NCBI RefSeq assembly: GCF_015706575.1
Contig: NW_024037074.1
Coordinates: 1,860,001 to 1,924,000 of the forward strand
Reading direction: 5' to 3'
Source: Patiria miniata
Taxonomy: Eukaryota; Echinodermata; Asteroidea; Valvatida; Asterinidae
DNA: 64,000 nt
The notes under the pieces are model-generated. The model was not told the DNA's origin. It did no database searches and was given only the letters and a program-made list of their open reading frames with translations. Positions 22,741-34,423 of the stretch are shown in pieces. Both the position numbers and the translations under genes were made by a program. Positions within the stretch are counted from its first letter, which is position 1; each line of letters starts with the position of its first letter.

Positions 22741-24788
22741 ATGCAAACGAGCTCAGAAAACATTATCAGAACAAAATCATCGACATGCAGGTATTCCATG
22801 TTCTGCTGCAAAGTTTCCATTTTTAAGCAGAGTCTCTGCAACATCTCTACAGCTCAAGAAAACATGTCCACGTACAGTTTTTATTGAGCTACTTCAATGG
22901 CAGAATCTCTGATGTACATCATCTCTGGCTTTGAAGTACATGTATCCTAGGATACAGACATCTTTAAACGGCCAACTAGATGCTTATCTGTTACACCGTT
23001 AGTGGAGGTTAGGCAGGATTACCGATGTGACAACTCGGGGAAAAACAACCATCTCACTAGGCGTATGTACAGCAAGGGGCAGCTTGTACTACTTGCAATC
23101 ACTTCAGGCCTAGTTGAGTCTGCAGGTGTTTATGCCAAGTTTCTTGCATATCATCCAGTAAGGCTTATCCTGGATTTCTAATACTGCAGGTGTTCTGCTG
23201 CATAATACGGGTAAAAGTCGACCAGGATCTGATGAGCTGTCACTGTCATTTCCCTGCTAACTTAAACTGTACGTGAACAGCTCTGCTGTGTTTCTTTAGA
23301 GACAAATATTCCACCGTGCATCAATGCCTCGTGTTGATCAGGGATGGCGCAAAGTTCACCTATGATCGTTTCCACTGCACTGTAAACTTGTCACCCTGAG
23401 ATCGAGACCCTTTTTATTATCAGGTACTAGCGACTGAGTCAGTTGGACCTGGGGATCGGCACGGGAAGGGTCCAAACTCCCTGAAGAAGCAATTGCAATG
23501 ACACAGCTGCATTCACTGCTTATTAAATTACTCTTTAGAATCCTTGCCGGATCATACATGTTCACATTTGCATTTATTTATAAATCTGATAAATTTGGCT
23601 TTAACCAAGGGTAAAGTTTTTACTTTACACCGAAATAAACGCACAGTTATATCATGTCTTGGCACCAAGATGCAGGAAGTAGTGGCTTACTTTTGGCACA
23701 AAAGCCATCTTGCCAACAAATAAATAAATGTACGGCATTGCACATCAATAATGTGTAATAATTGTATCTTGCACACACCAAGGAGGTCATCCTCTTAAAT
23801 ATGACTTGGGTGCCACTGCTATCCCACTTTGATTTTCAATGTACCCTGCATTGACCACGGTATAACGTGTACAAGCAGTGAATGGGCAGATGGGCTCTGG
23901 TACAAAATTGGATCAATATTGTAAGACTCCTGTTGTGTGGGGCGTGGTGTTTTACCAAGACCAAGTGCTCCATGGTACCTTCAGCTTTGTGTTTGAGTGC
24001 CATGCATCTTGAGCAATAAATGCCCTACATGAGTAAATACACAGTATTGCATTGACATGCTGAGCTATACTGGTCAACATACAGTTTAAACAATTTCCCT
24101 ATTTTTAGACATATTTGTAAAAGCAGACTACTGTATGTTAGCATACTTTTCATTGAAGAGTTTTGTCATTACTTTTTGTCCTGTAAAACTGACACCAGGA
24201 ATTCTGGTGCAATCCACTTAACATTCTAACTGCAACATACCCAAGGGCTGTTACAATTACAACACCATACTCTTACACCAAGCCACTACAATTGCAAACA
24301 TGTGGGCTCTCTTTCCATTCATCATTAGAAAAATTACACTTTGTCAGTATTTGACTTTTGATGGAATTTGCATCAGGATAATTTATATTTTACAAATAAT
24401 GAATGTTTCACGTTCGTGCAGTGGTAAGAATAATTCCATTCGGTGACAAATGAAAAGTTCCATTCCACTATTGAAATTATTCTCACCATTGCACTCACAA
24501 ATATTCATTATTTGTATACTATAATTACTGGCACTGTATAATCAGTGCTTTTCAACAGAAATTAAAACCAATAGCAAAAGCTATCTTGAAAGGCCAATAG
24601 CATCATTTGCAATAACAGAAATGTAAATAAAATGGCTGACTTTTCAGCTCAAGTGTCATGTATCTTTTAAAGATCATGAATGTACACAATTTGTGCTTTT
24701 ATTTAACAGGTTATTTCAAAAGGCAAATTTTTGAGTACTTGCAAATGATCCTGTCAAGCCATGTTACTTCCAACCTACATGTAGGCCA
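22741..24788. other. Intergenic, nothing recognised
   Basis: No splice-bounded open frame and no recognised repeat. An imperfect inverted pair of TTCCATT/AATGAATRTTT words lies around 24,395-24,515. Confidence 0.35.
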
Positions 24789-25288
24789 ATGAGGCCTTTA
24801 CTTTTAAAAGATATGCCAGGCCTGTACAGAGCATTTTCAAATGAGTGTCATGTACCGTTTCTATCAGAGAGTGTTCATATCAAGTAGCAAAGACTATTCA
24901 TAAGATAGAATTTGCATCAATATTAGGTTTTGTCCTTCATCGACGAACAAACACTGTATACTCAGTGTGTTCAACCTGAGTGAAAGTCAGCAAAAGCACT
25001 CGGGTGGGAATCGAACCCACAACCTTCTGCTTTGTTGAGCAGACGTCTTACCACTCGACCACCAAGCACGTGAGGTTGTTTAACTTTCACTCGGGTGTAA
25101 CACACCGAGTAGACAGTGGTTATATGTCGGCGAAGGGCAAAACCTAATTATTGCAAATTGTAAAGACTTAAATTGTGAAAGCAAAATGTATGCCAAATAT
25201 AAATCACACAACAAAAATATGATTTAGCTAAATAACACCTTTTCAAAGGTACATGTATTAGCACCCATCTCTGGTGCAGGCCTGCATA
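24789..25288. repeat. About 500-bp duplicated segment, copy 1 (partner 30,011-30,507)
   Basis: Starts GAGGCCTTTACTTTTAAAAG in both copies and ends near CTGGTGCAGGCCTGCA. The copies are nearly identical, with about a dozen differences seen by eye. It encloses the tRNA-cored foldback element at 24,923-25,147. Confidence 0.9.
24923..25147 (-). mobile_element. Foldback element with tRNA-like core, copy 1
   Basis: A 225-bp unit. The arms 24,923-24,990 and 25,082-25,147 are inverted repeats of about 65 bp (TTAGGTTTTG... against ...CAAAACCTAA). Between them on the minus strand is a tRNA-like module: A box TGGTCGAGTGG (25,051-25,061), an anticodon-type hairpin (TCTGC/GCAGA), and B box GGTTCGATTCC (25,007-25,017) at 33-base spacing. 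No T run follows closely. The combination of long terminal inverted repeats with an internal Pol III promoter is neither a standard SINE nor a standard MITE. Confidence 0.75.
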
Positions 25289-25309
25289 TTTTATTTTAAC
25301 TTTTAGTCA

Positions 25310-25365
25310 CTGTAGCGCCCAAAACTGCCCTGCCTGTTACTCACTGTAGCACCAAAACTGCCCTA
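25310..25365 (-). repeat. Diverged minisatellite units
   Basis: Two copies of CACTGTAGC-CCAAAACTGCCC, resembling the reverse-oriented units at 20.1 kb. Confidence 0.45.
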
Positions 25366-25416
25366 GCACTCTTAGGGTACATTCGAGTACAATGTACATG
25401 TAGCTCACCCGGATCG

Positions 25417-25620
25417 ATGTCTCAGGTTAACCCCTTGCTGTTCAATTCGCTCCAACGTCTCGAGTCAGCCACCACAGAAACTGCTCAAGGACCAAACTCA
25501 GTGGTGGAAACAGGTCCCATGCATACAAGTGTTGTTCATTTCAAGAAACGAACAAATTTGGCGGCTAGACGGCAAAAATGTCGAGCGGACCCAAAAATCA
25601 ACTTATTTCAAGCAAAAGGG
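25417..25620 (+). CDS. Possible first coding exon, unrecognised
   Basis: An ATG opens 68 codons beginning MSQVNPLLFNSLQRLESATT and ending in a basic KCRADPKINLFQAK stretch. A possible donor (AGG|GTAATT) lies at the end. Composition is protein-like, but nothing confirms it and no downstream exon was identified. It could be chance. Confidence 0.25.
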
Positions 25621-25623
25621 TAA

Positions 25624-27294
25624 TTATTTATGTAGTTAATTTCAACTTTAGAGGCTGTAATTCCAGCCCAACATTTTACTTTTGCAACTCTCTAAAAAGC
25701 AGTAAATCTCAAACTTAACACCCAGTCTGAAATGGGCATTTTGTACGGACATCACGTGAGGATCGTGATGGCCCACGGTTGAATGTTTGATTAGTCCGGC
25801 TGTCATACAGTAGTTAACGTCTCCCTTTACAGAGTCGATCCCAGTGAGCTACTTAAAAGGCACCCTATGATTAATTTTTTTCAGTGAATAAATACACTGT
25901 AATAAAATACAGACCAAGATGCTAATGGGTTAATTATATTGAATGACAGATATAAAAATCATCAGTTAAAAAAAAATTGCTCAGCCATTCGGAAGAACAT
26001 AAATTGCAATTGGTCTCAAATTAAAGCTGATGGTCAAGTGCTATACACACTACCAAAGCTTATATCATCATAGCTCCTTGATTGTTTATTTAAGCACAGT
26101 TTTTGTAACTGATGCATTTTTTTATGCACACCCTGTGTAACAGCTATAAAGTGCTTTTGGGCAGCCAGGGGAGAGTAGGATTCTCAAAGGGAAGAAAATG
26201 GCGTATATCGCATTTTGGAAATACACTCTTCATATGTTCATACACCACACAACAAACATTTCATATTACAGCTTTAGCTAGAAAAATATTCTCACTAATA
26301 GGAAATTAGATCTTTATCATTCAATCCTAACTATGAGGTGTTTTACGTGAAAAATAGGGAGGGGGACTTCCACAAATGACTTCTTTTATCAAGTGATACT
26401 AACTTTTCTTTCATTTTGTTTTTAAGTTGTGCACCATGTTACACAATTGTTTAAAACCCGATTAAAAACTCTTTTTTTTTTACATTCTTGCAATGGTTGA
26501 CATGTACATAGAACTCTCTGAGAAGTTGCAGTTGTATAAAAGAGAAGAGATATAAGCCACAGAAAAATCACTATCTGATAATGCTTGTCCAGTAACTTTA
26601 CAGAAAACATTGTTGCTGACCAAGATTTGGTCAGTGACGGATGACATAGTTTGGTTTAATTAGCATTTTAAAGAGATTTTACACTTCAGATCAAACGTTT
26701 GTTTGAAAGTGATATTTATGGGAGTATGCACTCTGTATGCCTAACAGCAACAGTGACACTTTCCCTTGAATATGGCCACTTGGTCATTTTGTCAGGCAAC
26801 ACAACCTACATAATGACACACTAGCAGGGCAAATTCATCAAGGCAACAGAAAGGGACACAGGGGGAAAAAGTGGCCTGAGTGAATCAAAGTGAAAGATTG
26901 ATTCAAACAGGAAAGAGGTACAAGCATATAAGGGCAGCCAGCTTCCAGACTGGACAAAGTGCTGGGTGGAAAGGTACATAGTTTACGATGGAAAAAATAT
27001 CATGTTTTTACTGTTTACATGCCAACTTAGTTGGCAGGAAAATGAACGAACATAGATATTGACTAGATGCGTATTGTGATTTGCAATGTTTCAAAGTCAC
27101 GACAAGTAATCCACAGGACCAAGACAATTAATCCACAGGACAAAAACAACTTTACATGAGGGCATTCAAAAGTAGAGGCCAACAAGCACTGTGTTATTCA
27201 GATAAGTTGTCACCATGGGAATTACACATTTTTCTTGAGAGATTTTTCTTTTAAGAATGATTAAAAAGTATGGCACAGTCTTACCTAGCAACTG
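25624..27294. other. Intergenic, nothing recognised
   Basis: AT-rich, single-copy-looking DNA with no supported gene, RNA or repeat. Confidence 0.35.
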
Positions 27295-27440
27295 CAATTG
27301 GGACAAGTTCGTGTTTCCATGACTCCTGGTCTCCATTCTGTGCATCATCAGTGACAGGAGATGCTAATGAGACGAGAGAAGCTGGTGCTATCCTTGAGGG
27401 CTGGATGACTCCTGACTCCTTGGCTATGGAGATGCTCCTC
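27295..27440 (-). CDS. Possible exon, unrecognised
   Basis: The minus strand reads SVRSISIAKESGVIQPSRI and continues about 45 codons to a good donor (GCTAG|GTAAGACTG at 27,294/27,295). A TGA lies just upstream in the same frame, so any acceptor must lie after it (CTCTGTGAG is a weak candidate). Low confidence. Confidence 0.25.
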
Positions 27441-29239
27441 ACAGAGTACAGTCAATCATAACTGCTCCTCCAGTGAAGGTAAACGAAGAAGGTCTATTGT
27501 CCCTGGGCCCAGCACAGGAGTAAGATGCCATGGGTATAGAAGACCCGTAGGCTTGCTAAAGTGGGGACACATTGCTATGGGTGCCGAGTCCTTGGGTATA
27601 GGTGACCCATCGGACTGTCCAGTGAGGATGGGCTAAAACATGTCACCACCAGGATGTCGATATCTTAGAGGTGGCTCAGCTATAGGAACCAGTGTCAGCT
27701 TGCTGTCAATAGATCCTTGCTGGTGCCAGGTTGGGCAGTTTATCACTATCCCATATTTGCCAAGGGATCTTTATTCACCGAGTCCCGTAGGTGATGTCTT
27801 GCACTTCACCACATTCGCAGCAGATTCTCCAAGTCTGCACTTCAGGTCCTGCTTGTCCTTGTGGGATTGTAAAAGGCTGTGAATACTGATTAGTGTGCCC
27901 TTGTAAAATAATATAGCAAACCACCAAACAACTGGCCAGTGGTAAGGTGGTCTTCCAACTGACATTCAATTTGGCGTTTGGCACTATGCTGAAGTTTCAT
28001 TGGAGTCAACATTGATTTGAATTTGTTGACTCTCAAGCAATTTGATCGTCAGAGAAAGCAAATCCCAACTTAAGTGTCCTACATGTATATATTAAGACCT
28101 GTTCTGTATACCAATACTCTAATATAGTAAAATGCCATTTTTAATATATTTTCAAAGAGTATGGTGGCATATTGATCTCATCTAATCAATGCTCGCAGTA
28201 ACGTTAATCCTTCATCATTACCTTCAGTATTATTCCCATGCAATATTCCCATGCAATATTCACATGCAACTAAACTTTCAAAGTTAAGCTGATGAGTATA
28301 AAGTATTGACTCGGACATATTCAAGTTGACTATGAAAGGACAATAAATATTACCATATTATGCTATGAATTATCAATAACATATATGCATACGAGTAATA
28401 ACTTGAGTACTATATTATTCAAACATTTCCAGAGTTTTCTAATTTAAAAGAATAATTTCACATTTTACTGGTATTTTCAATGGTTTTTGATAGTCGGTAA
28501 TTGAAGAATGTAAAATATTTATGGTTAGAAAGTTGGCACATGATCCATATGTGAGAAGAATTAGATTACCATTTTTATTTGTCAAGGTAGGTCTATATCG
28601 TGTTTAAATGAAATAATCAGAGAACAGTTTCCAAATTACATTTTGATGAAACCTGAGGCACACAGAGTATGGTGGCATTAATGTTAAATCTATTTTTGCA
28701 GTAACATTACCCCCCCCCCTTCATTGCCAAAGGAATTATTCCAACGAAATTTTTACATCCATTTTTTTTATTTGCAAAGTTAAGCTGGTGAGTATACAGT
28801 ATACATGTAGATTCCGACATATTAGAGTTGACAACTATAAAGCATGTGAAGTGCTGCTATGAAGCGCGTCACCTTTTCAGTTTGGTAGCGCACGATCATT
28901 GAGGGCGTACTTGTGGGAAAAAGAGGCGTTGCGCATTAGTCTGTTGCTAGCCAGGGAACAGAGTACTGCATAGACTCAAATCGGGGTAATAGCACACCAG
29001 GCCCGTCATTTTTAATCCTTGTTCTGTTCTTTCAGTATATTTTACTTTTTTAAGAATGTGGGGATTTTGTGATGTGAACATGTTTTTTTTTCTTGTTTTG
29101 TTTTGTATTATAGTGCAATATTGTGGCACATGTATCTTCTGTGCATAATTCTTATAATTTACTATTTCACTGTATTGATGTCCTTTATATTATTATATTG
29201 TTATTGTAACATGTGTGTGTCACTATTTATAGCTATAGC
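27441..29239. other. Intergenic, mostly unrecognised
   Basis: Contains a 13-15-bp triplet repeat (ATTCCCATGCA type, 28,230-28,270), a C9 run near 28,712, and one copy (28,855-28,980) of a dispersed repeat with relatives at 32,590-32,705 and 34,425-34,475 (TCAGTCTGTTGCTAGCCA type). Confidence 0.4.
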
Positions 29240-29660
29240 TTCCTATGGTTGTGAGTCCAAGGGCAGACTAGCGTAGAGTGGATGCCTTTGAGATCTGGGC
29301 ATACAGACGCGTTCTCCGAGTGTCGTGGATGGAGAGGAGGACCAACCGCTGGGTATTGGATACCACAGGGAGTGAGTTGATGCTGAGACAACAGATGGCT
29401 GTGCGGAAGATGCATTTCTTTGGCCACGTCATGCGCCGCGAAGGAATCGACAAAGAAATAATCCAGGGATTGGTCTATGGGAAGAGACGTCATCCAACAA
29501 CATCATGGAACCAACATAAAGCAGTGGACCAGACAGGGACTTGCAGCAGCATCAAGATCAGCAGTGGATCAAGATTGTTGGCGTAGACTAGTAATGGCCA
29601 CTGAGCGCAAATTGCGCCATCGGACTGAAGAGAGAGGGAGGTACTTGACCGTGATTCATT
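29240..29660 (+). mobile_element. LINE 3' end (post-RT domain)
   Basis: The translation begins MDAFEIWAYRRVLRVSWMER and includes VRKMHFFGHVMRREGIDKEI. It then shifts frame into IKQWTRQGLAAASRSAVD and WRRLVMATER. This is the C-terminal region that follows the RT in many animal LINEs (YRRVLRISWTxRxTN, FGHIMRxDG, WRxLV). It is 5' truncated with at least one frameshift and ends near 29,660 before duplicated sequence. Confidence 0.8.
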
Positions 29661-29700
29661 CATGTGGTATCCCCCATTCAACATGTGGTATCCCCCCTTC

Positions 29701-30008
29701 GGCCACTACGTTCACTGTTTAACCAAGAAGAATCGTGATTTCATATGGGACGAGTAGTGTGACAGCTCTTTCAACACCCTCAAGACAGGATTGCAGGAGG
29801 CCACTATCCTGGGTTACTCTCAACTGGAGGGCCAATACATACTCAATCTGATGCCAGCAGGGATGGGATCAGTCAGTTCTCTCGCAAATTTAGGAAGGGA
29901 AAGAAAGAGTTATCACCTATGCAAGTCTGGCATTGTCCGAACCAGGTGCCTACCTATGTTGCCCAATACCTACATGTTCCACAACCCTAACCCTGGAAGC
30001 ATCTGCAT
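29701..30008 (+). repeat. 308-bp duplicated block, copy 1
   Basis: Matches 31,198-31,505 at an offset of 1,497, with only a few differences (GGCCAC/GGCCCC, CTCAAT/CTCGAT). It ends in CCCTAACCCTGGAAGCATC, the apparent seed of the telomere-like array after copy 2. Confidence 0.9.
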
Positions 30009-30010
30009 CT

Positions 30011-30507
30011 GAGGCCTTTACTTTTAAAAGATATGCCAGGCCTGTACAGAGGATTTTCAAATGAGTGTCATGTATTGTTTCTATCGGGGAGTGTTCATAT
30101 CAAGTAGCAAAGACTATTCATAAGATAGAATTTGCATCAATATTAGGTTTTGTCCTTCATCGACGTACAAACACTGTATACTCAGTGTGTTCAACCTGAG
30201 TGAAAGTCAGCAAAAGCACTCGGGTGGGAATCGAACCCACAACCTTCTGCTTTGTTGAGCAGACGTCTTACCACTCGACCACCAAGCACGTGAGGTTGTT
30301 TAACTTTTACTCGGGTGTAACACACCGAGTAGACAGTGGTTATATGTCGGTGAAGGGCAAAACCTAATTATTGCAAATTGTAAAGACTTAAATTGTGGAC
30401 GCAAAGTGTCTGCAAGATATAAATCACACAACAAAAATATGATTTAGCTAAATAACACTTTTCAACGGTACATGTATTAGTACCCGTCTCTGGTGCAGGC
30501 CTGCAAT
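30011..30507. repeat. About 500-bp duplicated segment, copy 2
   Basis: Partner of 24,789-25,288 at an offset of 5,222-5,220. It sits between two pieces of the other duplication; the phrase ATTCATTCATGTGGTATCCC occurs on both sides (29,655 and 30,512). This suggests that it was inserted into, or copied together with, that block. Confidence 0.9.
30143..30367 (-). mobile_element. Foldback element with tRNA-like core, copy 2
   Basis: Same 225-bp structure as at 24,923-25,147, with the A box, B box and anticodon hairpin unchanged. Because the similarity continues outside the arms, this copy moved by segmental duplication, not by its own transposition. Confidence 0.75.
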
Positions 30508-30589
30508 GGTGATTCATTCATGTGGTATCCCCCATTCAACTACTATAGTGGCATGGTGGCAACGTTGGAAACATTTCCATGCACTTTTC

Positions 30590-31197
30590 AGCTCATAAAA
30601 GGACTGGTCACAACAAACCGCCGACTTTGAGTGCTACATTTGGACTTCCGACCCGGTGCATCATTCACAAACAGGTGAACAGCTAGCCAGCTGATACTAC
30701 AGCTGCGTAATAACACTAACTTTCAGTTTTTACCAACAAGAGTGTCCTTACCCTTCCAATCACCATGGCCAGTTCACATCGAGTAACAAAACAATGGTGT
30801 TTGGACAAGAATGAAACTGTCAACTCCTTCGACATCTGGAAACACAACCTACAATACATATCATTTCAAATATTTCAAGCTTCCTTGTAAAGTTCACATG
30901 GAACTCCACCGAGTAAATAAAACCCAATCCCGAGCTTATTTGGCCAAAAACAAAAACAATGAACACGTTATATTCAACCTATCATAAGCTATCCATCTCC
31001 ACATCAGAGAAAACAGCCCTGAGTAAAGATTTAAACTTTGTTCCCACTCCGGCCAAACCACTACCAAAGACGAATGAGAATTGCATACCTCATGCAAAAC
31101 AAACCCTTCAAACATACAAAGACCATTCAAACCTTTGTGAGGAACTTTTCGAAGTCTTCTTCCTACTGGAAGAACGAGATACACTCACTACAAGCAC
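30590..31197 (+). mobile_element. Fossil retroelement leader and gag-like fragment
   Basis: Around 30,763 a short frame reads MASSHRVTKQWCLDKNETVN then FDIWKHNLQYI. This resembles the start of gag-type proteins of invertebrate LTR elements. The element is broken and only this fragment is present. Family uncertain. Confidence 0.35.
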
Positions 31198-31505
31198 GGC
31201 CACTACGTTCACTGTTTAACCAAGAAGAATCGTGATTTCATATGGGACGAGTAGTGTGACAGCTCTTTCAACACCCTCAAGACAGGATTGCAGGAGGCCC
31301 CTATCCTGGGTTACTCTCAACTGGAGGGCCAATACATACTCGATCTGATGCCAGCAGGGATGGGATCAGTCAGTTCTCTCGCAAATTTAGGAAGGGAAAG
31401 AAAGAGTTATCACCTATGCAAGTCTGGCATTGTCCGAACCAGGTGCCTACCTATGTTGCCCAATACCTACATGTTCCACAACCCTAACCCTGGAAGCATC
31501 TGCAT
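31198..31505 (+). repeat. 308-bp duplicated block, copy 2
   Basis: See the partner at 29,701-30,008. It runs directly into the CCCTAA-type array. Confidence 0.9.
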
Positions 31506-31719
31506 GTAACCCTAAGCATCTAACCCTAAGCATCTAATCCTAAGCATCTAACCCTGAGCATCTAACCCTAAGCATCTAACCCTAAGCATCTAACCCTAAC
31601 CTAAACCTAACCATCTAACCCTAAGCATCTAACCCTAAGCATCTAACCCTAACCTAAACCCTAACCATCTAACCCTAACCATCTAAACCTAACCCTTACC
31701 CTAAGCCTAACCCTGAGTA
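31506..31719. repeat. Degenerate telomere-like array (CTAACC / CATCTAACCCTAAG)
   Basis: About 15 units alternating between a 14-bp form, CATCTAACCCTAAG, and pure CTAACC pieces. The metazoan telomere repeat is (TTAGGG)n, here on the minus strand. The extra CATC is shared with the preceding single-copy text CCCTGGAAGCATCTGCAT, which suggests local slippage and not a telomere fusion. Confidence 0.85.
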
Positions 31720-33989
31720 TTTTGGGGACATATATAGGTATTGGGGAACAGGTATTGGGGAACATCGGGTAGACCCAGTCCAAACCCAAACCTAATTACT
31801 GTGTAACAAGGCGTAAATTGCTAGCTGCTGTCCAGCTTCCTCAAGCATCGAACGCAACACCTCTAGGGCCGAGTCACCAGTAGAAGAAGCCATGCAGGCG
31901 GGATCTCTACATGCAGAGCCAATCAAAACATGAAGAGCCAATCAAAACAAGTGAGGCCCAACTAAAGAACGACACCATAACGTGGGTTCTGAAGGAGAAA
32001 AATGCAGCAGTCGACCATACCAGAGTGCCGTATCAATAAATGGTCCAGCATCAAAAACTTACTGGTCCAACTGGGACCAGTTGGAGTGAGCTTGTGCCAG
32101 ACATCGATCTTGAGGAGACATTGAGCTGGACTGCTACCAAGATGACAAAAACCTTCATCGTCACCAAGTTTCAGCCAGCATAGCAACCAAGATCAGAAAA
32201 GGATGTGGATGTTTGACATCATCTTCAATGCCAATGCCAAGGTCCCAAATTATTCTTTCTGAGTACTGCTCCCATTAGAGACGTCCCATAATTTAAAAGT
32301 GTTATTAAAGTGCTCTTAAAATATTCTAAAATCATTCTTAACTTGTTTGGAAAAGGTTCTTAAATGGTTCTTAAATTGTTATGAAAATGTTCTTTAAAGT
32401 ACTCTCTTAATTAAAACAAATTAAACTGTAAGACATCTCCAGTACCACAGTTAACAAGAGGTAACTTTTCATGTTGGCAAAATTGTTATTTTTTATTAAT
32501 GTATTTTGTGAGTTATTGTGTATAAGCTTTCAGGTCGGGACACCCTGGCTTAATTAAAGAGGGCCCATTGTAATGCAAATCATACATCGCTACGAGTGTT
32601 GCTATGAAGCACGTCACGTGAACAGTTGCATAGTGCGCTTTCGTTGAGGGCATACTTGCATGAAGAGGCGCAGCACATCAGTCTGTTGCTAGCCAAGGCA
32701 CGGAGCACACGAACAGTTTACCCGATGGTAAGTCTACACTACACTATGCTACTGTCAGAATTCCCCTTAGATTTGAAGTGTTTTATATATTTCCAAATGT
32801 GCTTGTAGACTTCTTCATGTTTATTCATTAACTTCTGACTCTTATTTACACAGGGCCATGGATTTCTTTGCCAACATGTAAATAACCTACTATTTTGTTT
32901 AGCAATACAGGACTGACAGGAGCAGTAGAATTCTCTTCCTTTGTGTTACCCATACCAATAGCATGTAATGCCTTTTGTGTTTAATGGAATAAGCTTATCC
33001 AATTCTTCCTCAATCTTTGTGTTTGAATTCCTTGAGGTTGTAATGAATGAAGCGGAATGTTAGGTATCACGGTTGGTTTGCAGTGATTGCTGGTATAAGA
33101 GAGATTTTTGGGTGTGCCACTGCAGAGCACATTTGATTTTTGATAGACATGGATGTCATGCTTTGATCCTCTGAGCCGCGCGCTTTCTTGCAAGCCGGTA
33201 TAGCTGCCGCATTTGCTGCAACTTGCAGAAGCAGATATTACAGACTGCTTATAAAGGCAAACAGTGGTGTGGAGCTGAGACCAAGAGCGGCTGGATCAGC
33301 GAATCCAAGATCGTGAATGACAAGGAAACCATGGCCCTTGGCCCTTGTAGCCTGTAGCCTGAGGTGCAAATTTGAGGTAGATGGTTGATGAGCCGGGATG
33401 CTCAAGACGTGGATTAATGCAGTAGCAACCGTCGAGTTTGAGGTAGAGTCGCAGAGACGACAGAGGACACCGGAAGGGCTGTCATCTCTAGTGTAACACC
33501 ACTGAGAGGCTGAAATCAGCAGCAGAACACCAAAGGTTTAAAATACGGTGAACTGTATTTCTTATTATTTGCAATAACATTTAATTGTTATTGAAATCTA
33601 TTTAGATAGATTTCTTTGATCATCTTGATTTACAAGACATGTTTTTTTGTGATTTATAAATTGAAGAGGTATTTTGTTTTTGGCAAATTTGACTGGAAAT
33701 TGAATTTGGAAGTAGTAGTTAACTGGTCATTGTTGTTTTTTAATAGATCCTTTGGAAAACATCCAAAGTTAGTATACCGGTACATTGCTTTTTTTTATGA
33801 CTTAGTGGACAAACGTAGAAGTGGTTTTGAAAGTATCCACACCTAGCGTTCTTGTTTGAGTTTAATTTGTTCAGAAAGTAAAAACAGATATTCCTTTAAT
33901 TACTATTTTTTTGGTTCAGTTGTGTTTCAAGTTAAGAGTTTAAAACTGAGAAGAAAGAATACTTATAGTTTTTTTGTGAGATATTTTTG
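31720..33989. other. Intergenic, scattered repeats only
   Basis: Unrecognised up to 32,270, then slippage-type GTTCTTAAAT words (32,290-32,410) and a dispersed-repeat copy (32,590-32,705). The remainder has no supported gene. Confidence 0.4.
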
Positions 33990-34150
33990 TTGTTTTCCGC
34001 ATTAATCATCCATTTTATGACTTAAGAGAAATTTATAATCCTTTTTATGACTTAAGGAGAAATATTGTAAATACTGCAAGAAGAAGTGGACTTATAAATT
34101 AAATTGTAAATAATAATTGTGTAAATAGAACTGATCTTGTCCATTGTTGT
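33990..34150 (+). repeat. Dispersed repeat, second copy
   Basis: Partner of 17,990-18,115; shares the TATGACTTAAG, TGTAAATACTGCAAG and GTAAATAGAACTGATCTTGTCC-type blocks. Confidence 0.6.
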
Positions 34151-34296
34151 GATTATTTGGTGTTTGCAATCTAATCATTTTATCTTTCCAGCCACAGTCC
34201 CTAAAACAAAAGGGTAACTGTGACAGCTACGAGTCATACGCTGCACTGTGTACAGCTGGAGGTCCAGACTGCACCGCCATATCAGTGTGACCAGCC

Positions 34297-34423
34297 GACA
34301 TGCTTATTGGTTGGGCCTGTGACTCACATTTTCATTATTTAATGCGTGGCTTGGATGCCGACATGCTTATTGGTTGGGCCTGTGACTACACATTTTCATT
34401 ATTTAATGCGTGGCTTGGATGCG
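34297..34423 (+). repeat. 63-bp tandem duplication
   Basis: CCGACATGCTTATTGGTTGG through GCGTGGCTTGGATG occurs twice head to tail, with only a one- to two-base difference (GACTCACA/GACTACACA). Recent. Confidence 0.9.

Noticed and set aside
22345-22887. Overlapping plus-strand frames in the 370-bp repeat
   Set aside because: They differ between the two tandem copies by frame-changing indels, so no coding constraint is apparent.
26112-28000. Several 60-80-codon open frames
   Set aside because: No splice context, conserved motif or strand bias except the weak exon candidate at 27,295-27,440.
29278-29722. Novel host gene in two overlapping frames
   Set aside because: The text matches the conserved C-terminal region of LINE polyproteins with a frameshift.
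31506-31719. True interstitial telomere or chromosome fusion point
   Set aside because: Units are mostly the 14-bp CATC-containing form and start from adjacent non-telomeric text; local expansion is simpler.
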